Source: Alphaproteobacteria bacterium (GTDB lineage: Bacteria > Pseudomonadota > Alphaproteobacteria > Micavibrionales > Micavibrionaceae). Taken from it: DNA of 6,540 nucleotides. This document shows, piece by piece, positions 1 through 6,398 of the stretch (positions are counted from its first letter, which is position 1; every line of letters starts with the position of its first letter). The stretch is from NCBI GenBank assembly GCA_020442505.1, contig JAGRJZ010000155.1:1-6540 (forward strand). The letters run 5' to 3'. Below the pieces are notes generated by a model that was given only the letters and a program-made list of their open reading frames with translations, was not told where the DNA came from and did no database searches. A program made the translations under genes and the position numbers.

Positions 1-1376
1 GTCTGGATCCCGGCCAGACCGGCGCGTGGAGCTGGTCCCCGGAGCACCCCGATTTCAAGTGCGTTAACGAGCCCCCCGTCAAGCGGACAAGTCAACAGGC
101 TATGCCGCAAAAGGGACAGAAAAACCCCGGGTCGGAATTCCGTCTCGCACGCCTGCGCGATCAGGCGAAAGAAAACCCCTGCCGATGTTCCGGACAAAGG
201 CTGCCCGGCCGAGTCGTCCAGATAAATCCCCCAGCGCCGGCATGATGCCGCAACCCGCCGGGCCAGGGCCCGGTCCGACGTGACAAGCGTCGTGGTTCGC
301 CCCGGCTCTTCCAGGGTTTCCCGCATCAACAGGGCGATCAACAAGGCTTCTTCCTGCGGCGTGTCGCAATCAAACCGCATGACCCCCTCGAGCGTGCGGC
401 GCAATCGGTCTTTTTGTTCCGGGGAAAGCGGCGTTTCCTGCCACCGCCCGACGGTAGCGGCCGGACGCATCAATTCGCGGGCAAGCCAGCGACGCGTGTC
501 GGCGTACGATTCAGCGCCCGCCCCTTTGGGGAGGTCTCCGTACGGCCAGACACGGACATCCGTTCGGGCTTGTTCCAAATGCGATAGAAGCTGTTTCAGG
601 GTTGCCTGCGGATGGGCGTCGTTCATGGCGCTCCAGCTGGCCGAATCTATTTCTTGATCAAGCCCCGGCAGCACAACAAGACCTTGCGGTAGATCGGCCA
701 CAACCTTCAACAACGCGGCCGTGGTCGGGATCGAGCCGGTCGAGCCGGCAGCGATGACAGGGGTTTCGGGCGGTTTTTCGCGCCAGTGGGCCGTCAACGC
801 GGCGATCAGACGGTTCCGGCGGTCGGCCGCGTCGATCATCCCGTGTTCTGCGAGGATGGCGGGCCAGCTTTCCCCCAAAATAGTTAAAAACGTCAGCGTG
901 ATTCCCCAATGTGCGGCCAGCGCCTCCGGGACGATCCCGGCCAGCGCGTCCATCGATAGCCCCTCGGTATAAATTTGGTCCATCAGACGGCCCAGCGCGT
1001 CCGCCAGAGCCAGGTCCTGCGCCGGGGCGCGGCTCATCCCTGGTAGCTTCGCAATAAGGCGTGCCAGGATCATTTGTCGCTGTAGGGACGACATCGCGGG
1101 GGGCAGGCGTAGATCCGCATCGGCAAAAGATAATTCGTCTTCCTCGACATCGCCGATCGGCTGCATGCGGGGCAAAAGCAAAGGGTGTCCATCGCTGTGG
1201 CGTAAAAACCCCTCTCGCAGGGTCCGACAGGCTCGCCGGGTCGGGAGTAACACGCGGCAAGCCGACAGCGCTTCGGGCCGGTCCGCGTACAGGTCCATAA
1301 TGCCGGCGGCTAGCGCCTCCGCGAAGGGAACGCCCGCCGGAATCGTAAAAACAGACGCGCCGGATGTGAACACCAT
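1..1376 (-). CDS. addB: Double-strand break repair protein AddB, N-terminal part (runs off left edge)
   Basis: This is the first 458 codons of AddB, partner of AddA in the cytoplasmic AddAB helicase-nuclease that processes broken DNA ends for RecA-dependent repair. I translated the minus strand by hand; it stays open from the ATG at 1376 to the window edge. Family-like segments are VFTIPAGVPF (about residue 9), VLLPTRRACRTLREGF (about 42), WPAILAEHGMIDAADRRNRL (about 171), VIAAGSTGSIP (about 207), VVLPGLD (about 234), HPQATLKQLL (about 256) and ALEIGVLRGPAPRAGLAG near the edge. No Walker A loop is visible in this N-terminal part. The C-terminal RecB-like nuclease domain and addA, the usual downstream partner, would lie beyond the window. 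A stop lies just upstream in the same frame (1386-1388), so 1376 is the most upstream ATG. No clear Shine-Dalgarno precedes it. The gene is divergent from serA. Confidence 0.9.
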   Translation of the reverse strand, partial: MVFTSGASVFTIPAGVPFAEALAAGIMDLYADRPEALSACRVLLPTRRACRTLREGFLRHSDGHPLLLPRMQPIGDVEEDELSFADADLRLPPAMSSLQRQMILARLIAKLPGMSRAPAQDLALADALGRLMDQIYTEGLSMDALAGIVPEALAAHWGITLTFLTILGESWPAILAEHGMIDAADRRNRLIAALTAHWREKPPETPVIAAGSTGSIPTTAALLKVVADLPQGLVVLPGLDQEIDSASWSAMNDAHPQATLKQLLSHLEQARTDVRVWPYGDLPKGAGAESYADTRRWLARELMRPAATVGRWQETPLSPEQKDRLRRTLEGVMRFDCDTPQEEALLIALLMRETLEEPGRTTTLVTSDRALARRVAASCRRWGIYLDDSAGQPLSGTSAGVFFRLIAQACETEFRPGVFLSLLRHSLLTCPLDGGLVNALEIGVLRGPAPRAGLAGIQ

Positions 1377-1499
1377 AAGGGGTTTTTAACACCGGGGCCG
1401 CGTGTCGAAAACAAAAATATCTCTCTTGCCTTTGCTTGCGACTCTCGTTACCGATGGGAGCCTGTTTTTCTGAACAAGACAAAATCAGGAGCGTTCAAA

Positions 1500-3104
1500 A
1501 TGACTACCTCATCTTCATCCTCTTCCCGACCAAGAGTCCTTATCTCCGATAAAATGGATCCTCTGGCCGCCGCCGTCTTTGAAAAAGCCGGCTGCGCGGT
1601 GGATGTGAAACCGGGCATGAGCCCGGCGGAGCTCGCCGCTTGTATCGGCGCCTATGACGGGCTGGCGATCCGCTCCGCCACCAAGGTGACGAAAGACATA
1701 TTAACCGCGGCCAAAAATCTGAAAGTGATCGGCCGGGCCGGTATCGGAGTAGACAATGTTGACGTGCCTGCCGCGACGGAGGCCGGGATCGTCGTCATGA
1801 ACACGCCCTTCGGCAACGCCGTCACGACGGCCGAGCATGCCATTGCGCTGATGGTCTCTCTGGCGCGGGACATTCCGCAGGCCAGTGCGTCCACCCATGC
1901 CGGGAAATGGGAAAAATCGAAATTCATGGGAACGGAGCTCTACAACAAAACGCTGGGCGTGATCGGGTGCGGAAATATCGGCGCGATCGTCGCGGACAGG
2001 GCTTTGGGGCTAAAGATGAAGGTGGTGGCCTTCGACCCCTTCCTTACCCCCGAGCGGGCGGTTGAGCTGGGCGTCGAAAAGGTAGAGCTGGACGATCTTT
2101 ACGTGCGGGCCGATATCATCACGCTCCATGTTCCGAAGAACGATAAAACCGCAGGCATGATCAACAAAGACTCGATTGCCAAAATGAAGGACGGCGTCCG
2201 AATCATCAATTGCGCCCGGGGTGGGATCGTCGTGGAGCTTGATCTGAAGGATGCGCTGGATCGCGGCAAGGTCGCCGGCGCCGCGCTTGACGTATTCGAA
2301 AAGGAGCCGGCGACCGAAAACATCCTGTTCGGCCACGAACGTGTCATCTGCACTCCGCATCTGGGGGCCTCTACGACCGAGGCGCAGGTAAACGTGGCCC
2401 TTCAGGTCGCCGAGCAGATGAGCGCTTATCTCGTTCACGGGGCTGTGACGAACGCGCTGAATATGCCCTCGATCTCCGCCGAAGAAGCTCCGAGGCTGAA
2501 ACCCTATATGATGCTCGCGCAACAGCTCGGGGCGCTGGCGGGCCAGATGGTCGAAGATCCCATCACCGCAGTAAACGTGGCATATGAAGGCTCCGTGTCA
2601 GAGGTCAAAACGGCCGCGCTCAGCGCTCTGATTATGGCCGACCTTCTCAAACCGCAAAGGGATACGGTCAATGTCGTCAACGCGATGCAGGCGGCGCAAG
2701 ACCGTGGCATTTCCTTTTCAGAGACCAAAGCCGGATCGTCCCGGGATTTTCGGAGCCTGATAACCGTGACGGTGACGACGAAGGCGGGAACGCATACCGT
2801 CGGGGGAACGCTTTTCACCGGGAAAGAACCGCGAATCGTTAATATCGAGGGCGTGCCGATCGAGGCCGCCCTGACCCCCCATATGCTTCTGACGCGCAAT
2901 AACGACCGACCCGGCTATATCGGGGCGCTGGGGACGTTGCTGGGGCTGGCGGGTTTCAACATCGCCGATTTCCGTCTCGGGCGGATCGCGGGTGCCAACG
3001 AAGCCGTGGCGTTGGTTTCTCTGGATGCCGCCTTGTCCGATGACGTTTTCAGGCAGGTCAAACAACTCCCCCAGAACAAAAAAGCCCTGAGACTCCGTTT
3101 TTAA
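1500..3104 (+). CDS. serA: D-3-phosphoglycerate dehydrogenase, long form with ACT domain
   Basis: Catalyses NAD-dependent oxidation of 3-phosphoglycerate to 3-phosphohydroxypyruvate, the first step of phosphorylated serine synthesis, in the cytoplasm. The 534 residues fit the long bacterial class: split substrate-binding domain (about 10-105 and 295-325), Rossmann domain (about 106-294), intervening regulatory domain (about 330-455) and C-terminal ACT domain (about 460-534). Visible motifs are the dinucleotide loop GCGNIG (156-161), the cofactor aspartate in AFDPF (D179), catalytic Arg in NCARGG (R240), Glu in DVFEKEP (E269) and His in TPHLGAST (H287). The ACT domain shows NNDRPGYIGALG, typical of amino-acid binding, so serine feedback is plausible but not shown. 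The start is well set: AGGAG at 1487-1491 lies 8 bases before the ATG. The N-terminus has an unusual run of seven serines or threonines after the first Thr. The gene is convergent with kdsD, and their stop codons abut. Confidence 0.96.
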   Translation: MTTSSSSSSRPRVLISDKMDPLAAAVFEKAGCAVDVKPGMSPAELAACIGAYDGLAIRSATKVTKDILTAAKNLKVIGRAGIGVDNVDVPAATEAGIVVMNTPFGNAVTTAEHAIALMVSLARDIPQASASTHAGKWEKSKFMGTELYNKTLGVIGCGNIGAIVADRALGLKMKVVAFDPFLTPERAVELGVEKVELDDLYVRADIITLHVPKNDKTAGMINKDSIAKMKDGVRIINCARGGIVVELDLKDALDRGKVAGAALDVFEKEPATENILFGHERVICTPHLGASTTEAQVNVALQVAEQMSAYLVHGAVTNALNMPSISAEEAPRLKPYMMLAQQLGALAGQMVEDPITAVNVAYEGSVSEVKTAALSALIMADLLKPQRDTVNVVNAMQAAQDRGISFSETKAGSSRDFRSLITVTVTTKAGTHTVGGTLFTGKEPRIVNIEGVPIEAALTPHMLLTRNNDRPGYIGALGTLLGLAGFNIADFRLGRIAGANEAVALVSLDAALSDDVFRQVKQLPQNKKALRLRF

Positions 3105-4121
3105 CTACGCAACCCCGGCCTGCAGGCAATCCTGCACCCGGATCAGACCTGTCACGTGTTCGCCCTCCGGGGTTTTCCGCGTCACGACCAGACAGGTAAT
3201 CGGGCTTTGAAAATGGGTCAGCATGATATCCAGGGCTTCGGCCGCCAGGGCGTTTTCGGCGATTGTCTTGGGAGAAGCGGTCATGACCGCGGTGACCCGT
3301 TTCGCCAGCAAATCCGGGCCCATATGGCGTTTGAGATCGCCGTCCGTGATGATCCCGCGTAGCAAACCGTTTTCGCCCGTAACGACGACGGCACCGAGAT
3401 TCTTGCCGGTCAAGGCTAGCAACGCCGCGTCCATCGTCTCGGTCTCGGCAATCTGCGGGAGATCCGGGCCCTTATGCATCAGCTCGGCCACCTTCAGCAG
3501 TTTCTGACCCAGCTTTCCGCCCGGGTGAAAGACCTTGTATTGTTCGGGCGTCAGCCCCATTCGCGCGAGCAGCGTCACCGCCAGCGCGTCGCCCAAGGCC
3601 AGCGTCATTGTCGTCGATGTCGTCGGGGCCAACCCGTTGGGGCAGGCTTCTCCCACCGGGGGAAGCAGAAGCACGATATCCGCATGGCTGCCCAAGCTGG
3701 AATCCGCTTTGCTCGTAATCGCGATTAAGGGGATACGAAATCGCCGCGTATAGTGAATCATGTCCGATAATTCAGGCGCCTCGCCGGAATTCGAGATCGC
3801 GATCACCACGTCGTCTTCGGTCACCATGCCGAGATCGCCGTGGCTGGCTTCCCCCGGGTGGACGAAATAAGACGGCGTCCCCGTCGAGGCAAAGGTCGCT
3901 GCCATTTTACGGCCGATATGCCCGCTTTTCCCCATCCCGGTGACGATCAACCGCCCGCGATGCCCAACCTTCATCGTCTCGATCGCCTCGATCGCGGCGG
4001 CGAAATCCCCGTTCAGCGATTCGGCCAGCGCGGCCAACCCTGCCGCCTCTTTTTCAAGAACCGAAACGGCGTGGGAGACGCTATCCTGCTGCGAATTGTT
4101 TCGTGAAGATGTCACGGGCAT
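3105..4121 (-). CDS. kdsD: Arabinose-5-phosphate isomerase (KdsD/KpsF family)
   Basis: Interconverts D-ribulose 5-phosphate and D-arabinose 5-phosphate, the first step toward Kdo for lipopolysaccharide, in the cytoplasm. The 338 residues match the usual length. An N-terminal SIS sugar-isomerase domain (about 45-185) carries TGMGKSGHIGRKMAATFAST (61-80), HPGEASHGDLG (88-98), SNSGEAPE (110-117) and APTTSTT (165-171). Two CBS domains follow (about 211-270 and 275-335), with GIITDGDLKR at 256-265. By a constant offset of 6, K65, H94, E117, E158 and H199 match the active-site residues I recall for E. coli KdsD (K59, H88, E111, E152, H193), so the enzyme looks intact. The start at 4121 is supported by AAAGGA (4129-4134), 7 bases upstream. 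Many relatives sit beside lptC/lptA and rpoN; here the gene lies between serA and a DUF2892 gene instead. Only about 30 bases separate it from the terminator upstream. Confidence 0.95.
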   Translation of the reverse strand: MPVTSSRNNSQQDSVSHAVSVLEKEAAGLAALAESLNGDFAAAIEAIETMKVGHRGRLIVTGMGKSGHIGRKMAATFASTGTPSYFVHPGEASHGDLGMVTEDDVVIAISNSGEAPELSDMIHYTRRFRIPLIAITSKADSSLGSHADIVLLLPPVGEACPNGLAPTTSTTMTLALGDALAVTLLARMGLTPEQYKVFHPGGKLGQKLLKVAELMHKGPDLPQIAETETMDAALLALTGKNLGAVVVTGENGLLRGIITDGDLKRHMGPDLLAKRVTAVMTASPKTIAENALAAEALDIMLTHFQSPITCLVVTRKTPEGEHVTGLIRVQDCLQAGVA

Positions 4122-4150
4122 ACGGTTATCCTTTCGTCCAAAGTCAAAGA

Positions 4151-4177
4151 AAGAAAGCCCCCGGCGGGGGCTTTCTT
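4151..4177 (-). terminator. Intrinsic terminator of the minus-strand DUF2892 unit
   Basis: A perfect 12-base-pair stem (arms 4151-4162 and 4166-4177, five G-C pairs at the tip) closes a 3-base loop. On the minus strand it starts 16 bases after the stop of the DUF2892 gene and is followed by a T-rich tail (CTTTCTTTCTTTGACTTT), which fits a Rho-independent terminator in that direction. The plus-strand side has a poorer T tract. It lies directly ahead of the kdsD ribosome binding site, so it also separates kdsD from the upstream unit. Confidence 0.85.
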
Positions 4178-4193
4178 CGTCATAAAGGGAATA

Positions 4194-4460
4194 TTATTCC
4201 TTTTCGGTCGGCTTTTCGTCCGTGTCGCAGGAACCCCCGCCGCAACAGCCGTCTTTCTTGCCGCCGGCCCCGCAGGTATTTTTCCCAAGCAGCGTATAAG
4301 CTGGACAAACGCCCAAGAGCGTCGTAACCATCAACACGACCATCACGAGCCATAGAACGATGTTCAAAGGCCCCAAATTGATGAAGAAGTTCACAAACGC
4401 AATGACGACTGCGACCGTCAGGCGCATTTGCTTATCCTTTTCTCCCATATTTTTTTCCAT
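4194..4460 (-). CDS. Small YgaP-like (DUF2892) membrane protein with Cys-rich tail
   Basis: An 88-residue inner-membrane protein of unknown function. Two hydrophobic segments (about 13-30 and 32-51) are joined by a short GPLN turn, followed by GVCPAYTLLGKNTC (50-63). This is the signature of the DUF2892 domain, also found as the membrane part of the rhodanese YgaP. No rhodanese domain is present here. After the usual end of the domain there is an extra hydrophilic tail with CCGGGSC (72-78) and a charged end, giving five cysteines in all (52, 63, 72, 73, 78). Metal or sulfur binding by the tail is only inference. The start at 4460 is favoured by AAGGA at 4469-4473, 8 bases upstream; Met5 is a less supported alternative. 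It begins 36 bases after the aminotransferase stop on the same strand and is followed by a strong terminator, so it is probably the last gene of a two-gene operon. Confidence 0.83.
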   Translation of the reverse strand: MEKNMGEKDKQMRLTVAVVIAFVNFFINLGPLNIVLWLVMVVLMVTTLLGVCPAYTLLGKNTCGAGGKKDGCCGGGSCDTDEKPTEKE

Positions 4461-4496
4461 GAATTTTTTCCTTATCTATGTCTATACAAAAAATGT

Positions 4497-5702
4497 TCAA
4501 CCGATCGCGCTTTCCAATCTGTCGAGCGCGTCGTTCAGTTTAGCCTCAGATACGGCAAAGCACAAGCGCAGGGAACCACGACCGATTTTCCCGAAGGAAC
4601 ATCCCGGTGCCAGACACAATCCGACCTCGTCGATCAGACGCCGCGCAAGCGCCAGGCAATCGGGCTCTCCGTCGACCTGAAAAAGCGTGTAGAAAGTCGC
4701 GGGCGGTATGGCGCTGCGAATGCGGTCCATCTGATCAAACCGCTTTTTTAAAACGCTCCGATTGTTGTCCCATAACGTGATTTGTTCCTTTAGAAACGCT
4801 TCCCCGTGGCGCAAGGCCTCGATCGCCCCGTACTGGGTAAAGGAGGGCGGGCACATATTGTCGTAAAGCGCAATGTCGTAAATCGCGCTTTCCGCTTCGG
4901 CCGGTCCGACGATCCATCCCAGCCGCCATCCGGTCATGGCCCAGGCTTTGGAAAAGCTGTTGATCGTAAACAGCCGGTCCTCCGGCGCGGCAACGTCCAG
5001 AAAGCTGGGGGCGCGGCTCCCGTCATAGACCAGACGGCCGTAGACCTCGTCCGAGACAATCCACAGATCGTTCGCCCGCGCGAAGTCCAGAACCTGTTTC
5101 ATTTCCTCGCGGGCCATCGTCCAGCCGGTCGGGTTGGACGGTGTCGTGATCAAGAGAATCTTCGTCTTGGACGTGCAGGCGTCAAACAGCTTTTGTAAAT
5201 CCAGGGACCAGATACCGTCCTGGTCACAGGACAAAGCCACCTCCTTGATGCTGGCCTGCTGAAGCTCGGTCGCGCCCAGCAGATTCTTCCAGATCGGCGT
5301 GACGGCGACGACTTCGTCGCCCGGGTCCAACAGCGCGGTTAACACCAGATGGATCGCAGTCGTACCCGAGGCTGTGACAAAAATCCGGTCGGTCGGCAGG
5401 GAAAAACCGTATTCCCGGACGTAATAATTGGCAATTTCCTGCCGCAGTTCCGGAATGCCCAGAACCGGGGTGTAGAAAGTTTTTCCCTCCTGCAAAGCCT
5501 TCAACGCGCCCTGGATGATAAAATCCGGGGTCGGCGCTTCGCCCTCCCCCTGGGCCATGGACAAAATACCCGGGCGCGCATGACCGTAGCGGACGATCTG
5601 GGCTGACGGGTTTTTTGTAAGATTTTCAATCGTATAGCGTAGTTTCAGATAAGACGGCTGATCACCGCTCATGGCACCCTCGTATAATTGCAATGCACGC
5701 AT
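4497..5702 (-). CDS. Pyridoxal-phosphate-dependent class I/II aminotransferase
   Basis: A 401-residue cytoplasmic fold-type I aminotransferase, related to the aspartate/aromatic aminotransferase group, moving an amino group between an amino acid and a 2-oxo acid. Visible landmarks: YTPVLGIPELR (77-87), the cofactor phosphate-binding ASGTTA (111-116), TPSNPTG (187-193) with N190, DEVYG (218-222) with D218 contacting the pyridine nitrogen, SFSKAWAMTGWRLGW (249-263) with Schiff-base K252, and the substrate carboxylate Arg in GSLRLCF (R379). All key residues are present. The substrate cannot be read from the sequence: aspartate is the common annotation, but alanine or another acceptor is possible. 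The start at 5702 has AGAGGA at 5713-5718, 10 bases upstream. Met11 at 5672 is a real alternative, with GAGGG (5677-5681) only 4 bases before it and an N-terminus more typical of the family. It is first in a probable operon with the DUF2892 gene and follows a structured leader. Confidence 0.93.
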   Translation of the reverse strand: MRALQLYEGAMSGDQPSYLKLRYTIENLTKNPSAQIVRYGHARPGILSMAQGEGEAPTPDFIIQGALKALQEGKTFYTPVLGIPELRQEIANYYVREYGFSLPTDRIFVTASGTTAIHLVLTALLDPGDEVVAVTPIWKNLLGATELQQASIKEVALSCDQDGIWSLDLQKLFDACTSKTKILLITTPSNPTGWTMAREEMKQVLDFARANDLWIVSDEVYGRLVYDGSRAPSFLDVAAPEDRLFTINSFSKAWAMTGWRLGWIVGPAEAESAIYDIALYDNMCPPSFTQYGAIEALRHGEAFLKEQITLWDNNRSVLKKRFDQMDRIRSAIPPATFYTLFQVDGEPDCLALARRLIDEVGLCLAPGCSFGKIGRGSLRLCFAVSEAKLNDALDRLESAIG

Positions 5703-5717
5703 TTTTTATAAGTCCTC

Positions 5718-5908
5718 TATGATGCACGAATCCCGATTCGGGAAAAGTGTTTTCTAAACTGTCTGGGAAGAAATCCGGTTCGCGCCCTGGCGCTATGTGA
5801 TGCATGACACAGCCCTAGCGGGCTGCCGCGAACGCAGCCTCAACCCTCGCCCCTGCGAGGTGCTGGAGGGTAGGGCTGATAACCATTTGACGAAGGTCTT
5901 GCATCATA
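5718..5908 (-). promoter_or_regulatory. GC-rich hairpin-rich element with 9-base terminal inverted repeats, upstream of the aminotransferase
   Basis: The ends are TATGATGCA (5718-5726) and its exact complement TGCATCATA (5900-5908). The core is GC-rich between AT-rich flanks and can form several helices: 7 pairs between 5778-5784 and 5827-5833, enclosing a 6-pair hairpin with a TAGC loop (5810-5825); a 6-pair hairpin with a CCCT loop (5845-5860); a competing helix of 5843-5848 with 5866-5871; and an outer helix of 5835-5840 with 5873-5878 (one wobble pair). The left arm touches the AGAGGA ribosome binding site of the aminotransferase. This could be a cis-acting leader RNA, an independent small RNA or a small non-autonomous mobile repeat. 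No known riboswitch or RNA family was recognised. The strand assignment follows the downstream gene and is inferred. Confidence 0.45.
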
Positions 5909-5990
5909 ATTTTATAAAAACCATATTTTTTAGAATAATACAAATATTTTTTCTTATTTTTTAGATTTTTATATCAATTTTTCTGAAAGA
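5909..5990 (-). promoter_or_regulatory. Very AT-rich stretch, possible promoter of the aminotransferase unit
   Basis: About 80 bases made almost wholly of A and T. Read on the minus strand, TATAAA (5911-5916) matches the -10 consensus at five of six positions, and the region lies just upstream of the GC-rich element. No convincing -35 box sits at the right spacing; TTGATA at 5972-5977 is too far away. A start from this -10 would fall near 5904, inside the right arm of the inverted repeat. The promoter role is inferred from composition and position only. Confidence 0.25.
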
Positions 5991-6017
5991 TGGTTCTAGC
6001 TTCTGCCGGGATGGCGC

Positions 6018-6203
6018 TTAAAAATAACAGAAACCAAGGTAAAGAATGCGTGGGGCCCAGGGCGTGTTCGGCTTCGTCAGGTTAGGTTTTCCCTGCATGG
6101 ATGTTTGTCCTTTCAGAGCGCGTTGCGCGATGACATTGTGATACGAATACAGGTAGTTATTCACCTCGCTGCCACTGTCATATGGCTTAATTGACGGCGC
6201 GCC
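6018..6203 (-). pseudogene. Remnant of an IS481-type transposase, C-terminal part
   Basis: The minus strand is open between stop codons at 6204-6206 and 6018-6020, with no start or ribosome binding site of its own. About residues 17-39 of the reading (6093-6161) give NNYLYSYHNVIAQRALKGQ followed by TSMQ. This resembles the conserved end of the integrase core in IS481-family transposases, typically YNHHIPQRALKGQTPMQAL. The segment after it (GKPNLTKPNTPWAPR) looks like the usual lysine- and proline-containing tail joined after a deletion. The catalytic DDE residues and everything N-terminal are absent, and I could not find the rest in other frames nearby or identify terminal repeats. It is read as a dead relic of a past insertion. 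The match is from memory of the family pattern, so it could still be chance. Confidence 0.5.
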
Positions 6204-6320
6204 CTAAATTACAGTTGGTTATTTCTTTTATTCCGGTTTAATGTCTGATTAAAAATTTTCATAAAAAATTAATTTATTTTCGATAAAATTTCGCTGTATC
6301 TGTCGTAAGCGGGATTTTAT
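6204..6320 (+). promoter_or_regulatory. AT-rich region upstream of the right-hand gene, possible promoter zone
   Basis: No gene is visible here. The stretch 6205-6297 is strongly AT-rich and lies where the promoter of the rightward unit should be. Candidate boxes are weak: TTGGTT (6215-6220) with TTTAAT 16 bases later (6237-6242), and ATAAAA near 6283 without a good -35 partner. A GGCGCGCC palindrome lies at 6197-6204. I see no convincing operator repeat. The call rests on composition and position. Confidence 0.2.
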
Positions 6321-6395
6321 ATGGACGTCGTCCGGGAAAAACATAAAGCGATGCGAAATCTGCGACCCGCCCTCTCTCACAACGGAGGGCGATAG
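6321..6395 (+). CDS. Possible 24-residue leader ORF upstream of the unknown gene
   Basis: ATG at 6321 opens 24 codons ending in TAG at 6393-6395, three bases before the ATG of the next gene. The peptide reads MDVVREKHKAMR then NLRPALSHNGGR, basic and without a membrane segment. A weak GGGA (6311-6314) lies 6 bases upstream. There is no run of one amino acid that would suggest classical attenuation. Its value may be positional: its last third covers the hairpin that hides the next ribosome binding site, so translating it would expose that site. It may equally be a chance ORF. Confidence 0.3.
   Translation: MDVVREKHKAMRNLRPALSHNGGR
6368..6391 (+). promoter_or_regulatory. Hairpin covering the ribosome binding site of the right-hand gene
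   Basis: Seven perfect pairs form between CGCCCTC (6368-6374) and GAGGGCG (6385-6391), with a 10-base loop. The right arm contains most of the Shine-Dalgarno GGAGGG (6384-6389) that serves the ATG at 6399. Six of the seven pairs are G-C, so the site could be closed in the free RNA. The hairpin sits wholly inside the short upstream ORF. Confidence 0.45.
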
Positions 6396-6398
6396 GTC

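Noticed and set aside
280..657. 125-residue plus-strand ORF
   Set aside because: It lies antisense to addB, with no ribosome binding site and no family-like motif.
658..1482. 274-residue minus-strand ORF with arginine- and proline-rich translation
   Set aside because: It is a shadow frame of addB. The adjacent minus-strand frame from 1376 reads as a coherent AddB protein through the same bases.
2010..2522. 170-residue minus-strand ORF inside serA
   Set aside because: serA is intact with all catalytic motifs on the plus strand; the opposite ORF is a by-product of GC-rich codon use.
4428..4751. Plus-strand ORFs crossing the DUF2892 and aminotransferase genes
   Set aside because: They are antisense to two well-supported genes and show no recognisable motif.
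5760..5890. GC-rich hairpin region as a tRNA, SRP RNA, RNase P RNA or cobalamin riboswitch
   Set aside because: None of the conserved core motifs of these RNAs is present, and no cloverleaf can be drawn.
5704..5917. TTTTATAA direct repeats as target-site duplications of a transposable element
   Set aside because: The left copy is separated from the inverted repeat by several bases and the motif is common in AT-rich DNA, so it does not prove an insertion.
6191..6220. TTGACG at 6191 as a -35 box
   Set aside because: No -10-like hexamer lies 16-18 bases downstream; the sequence there is GTTGGT.
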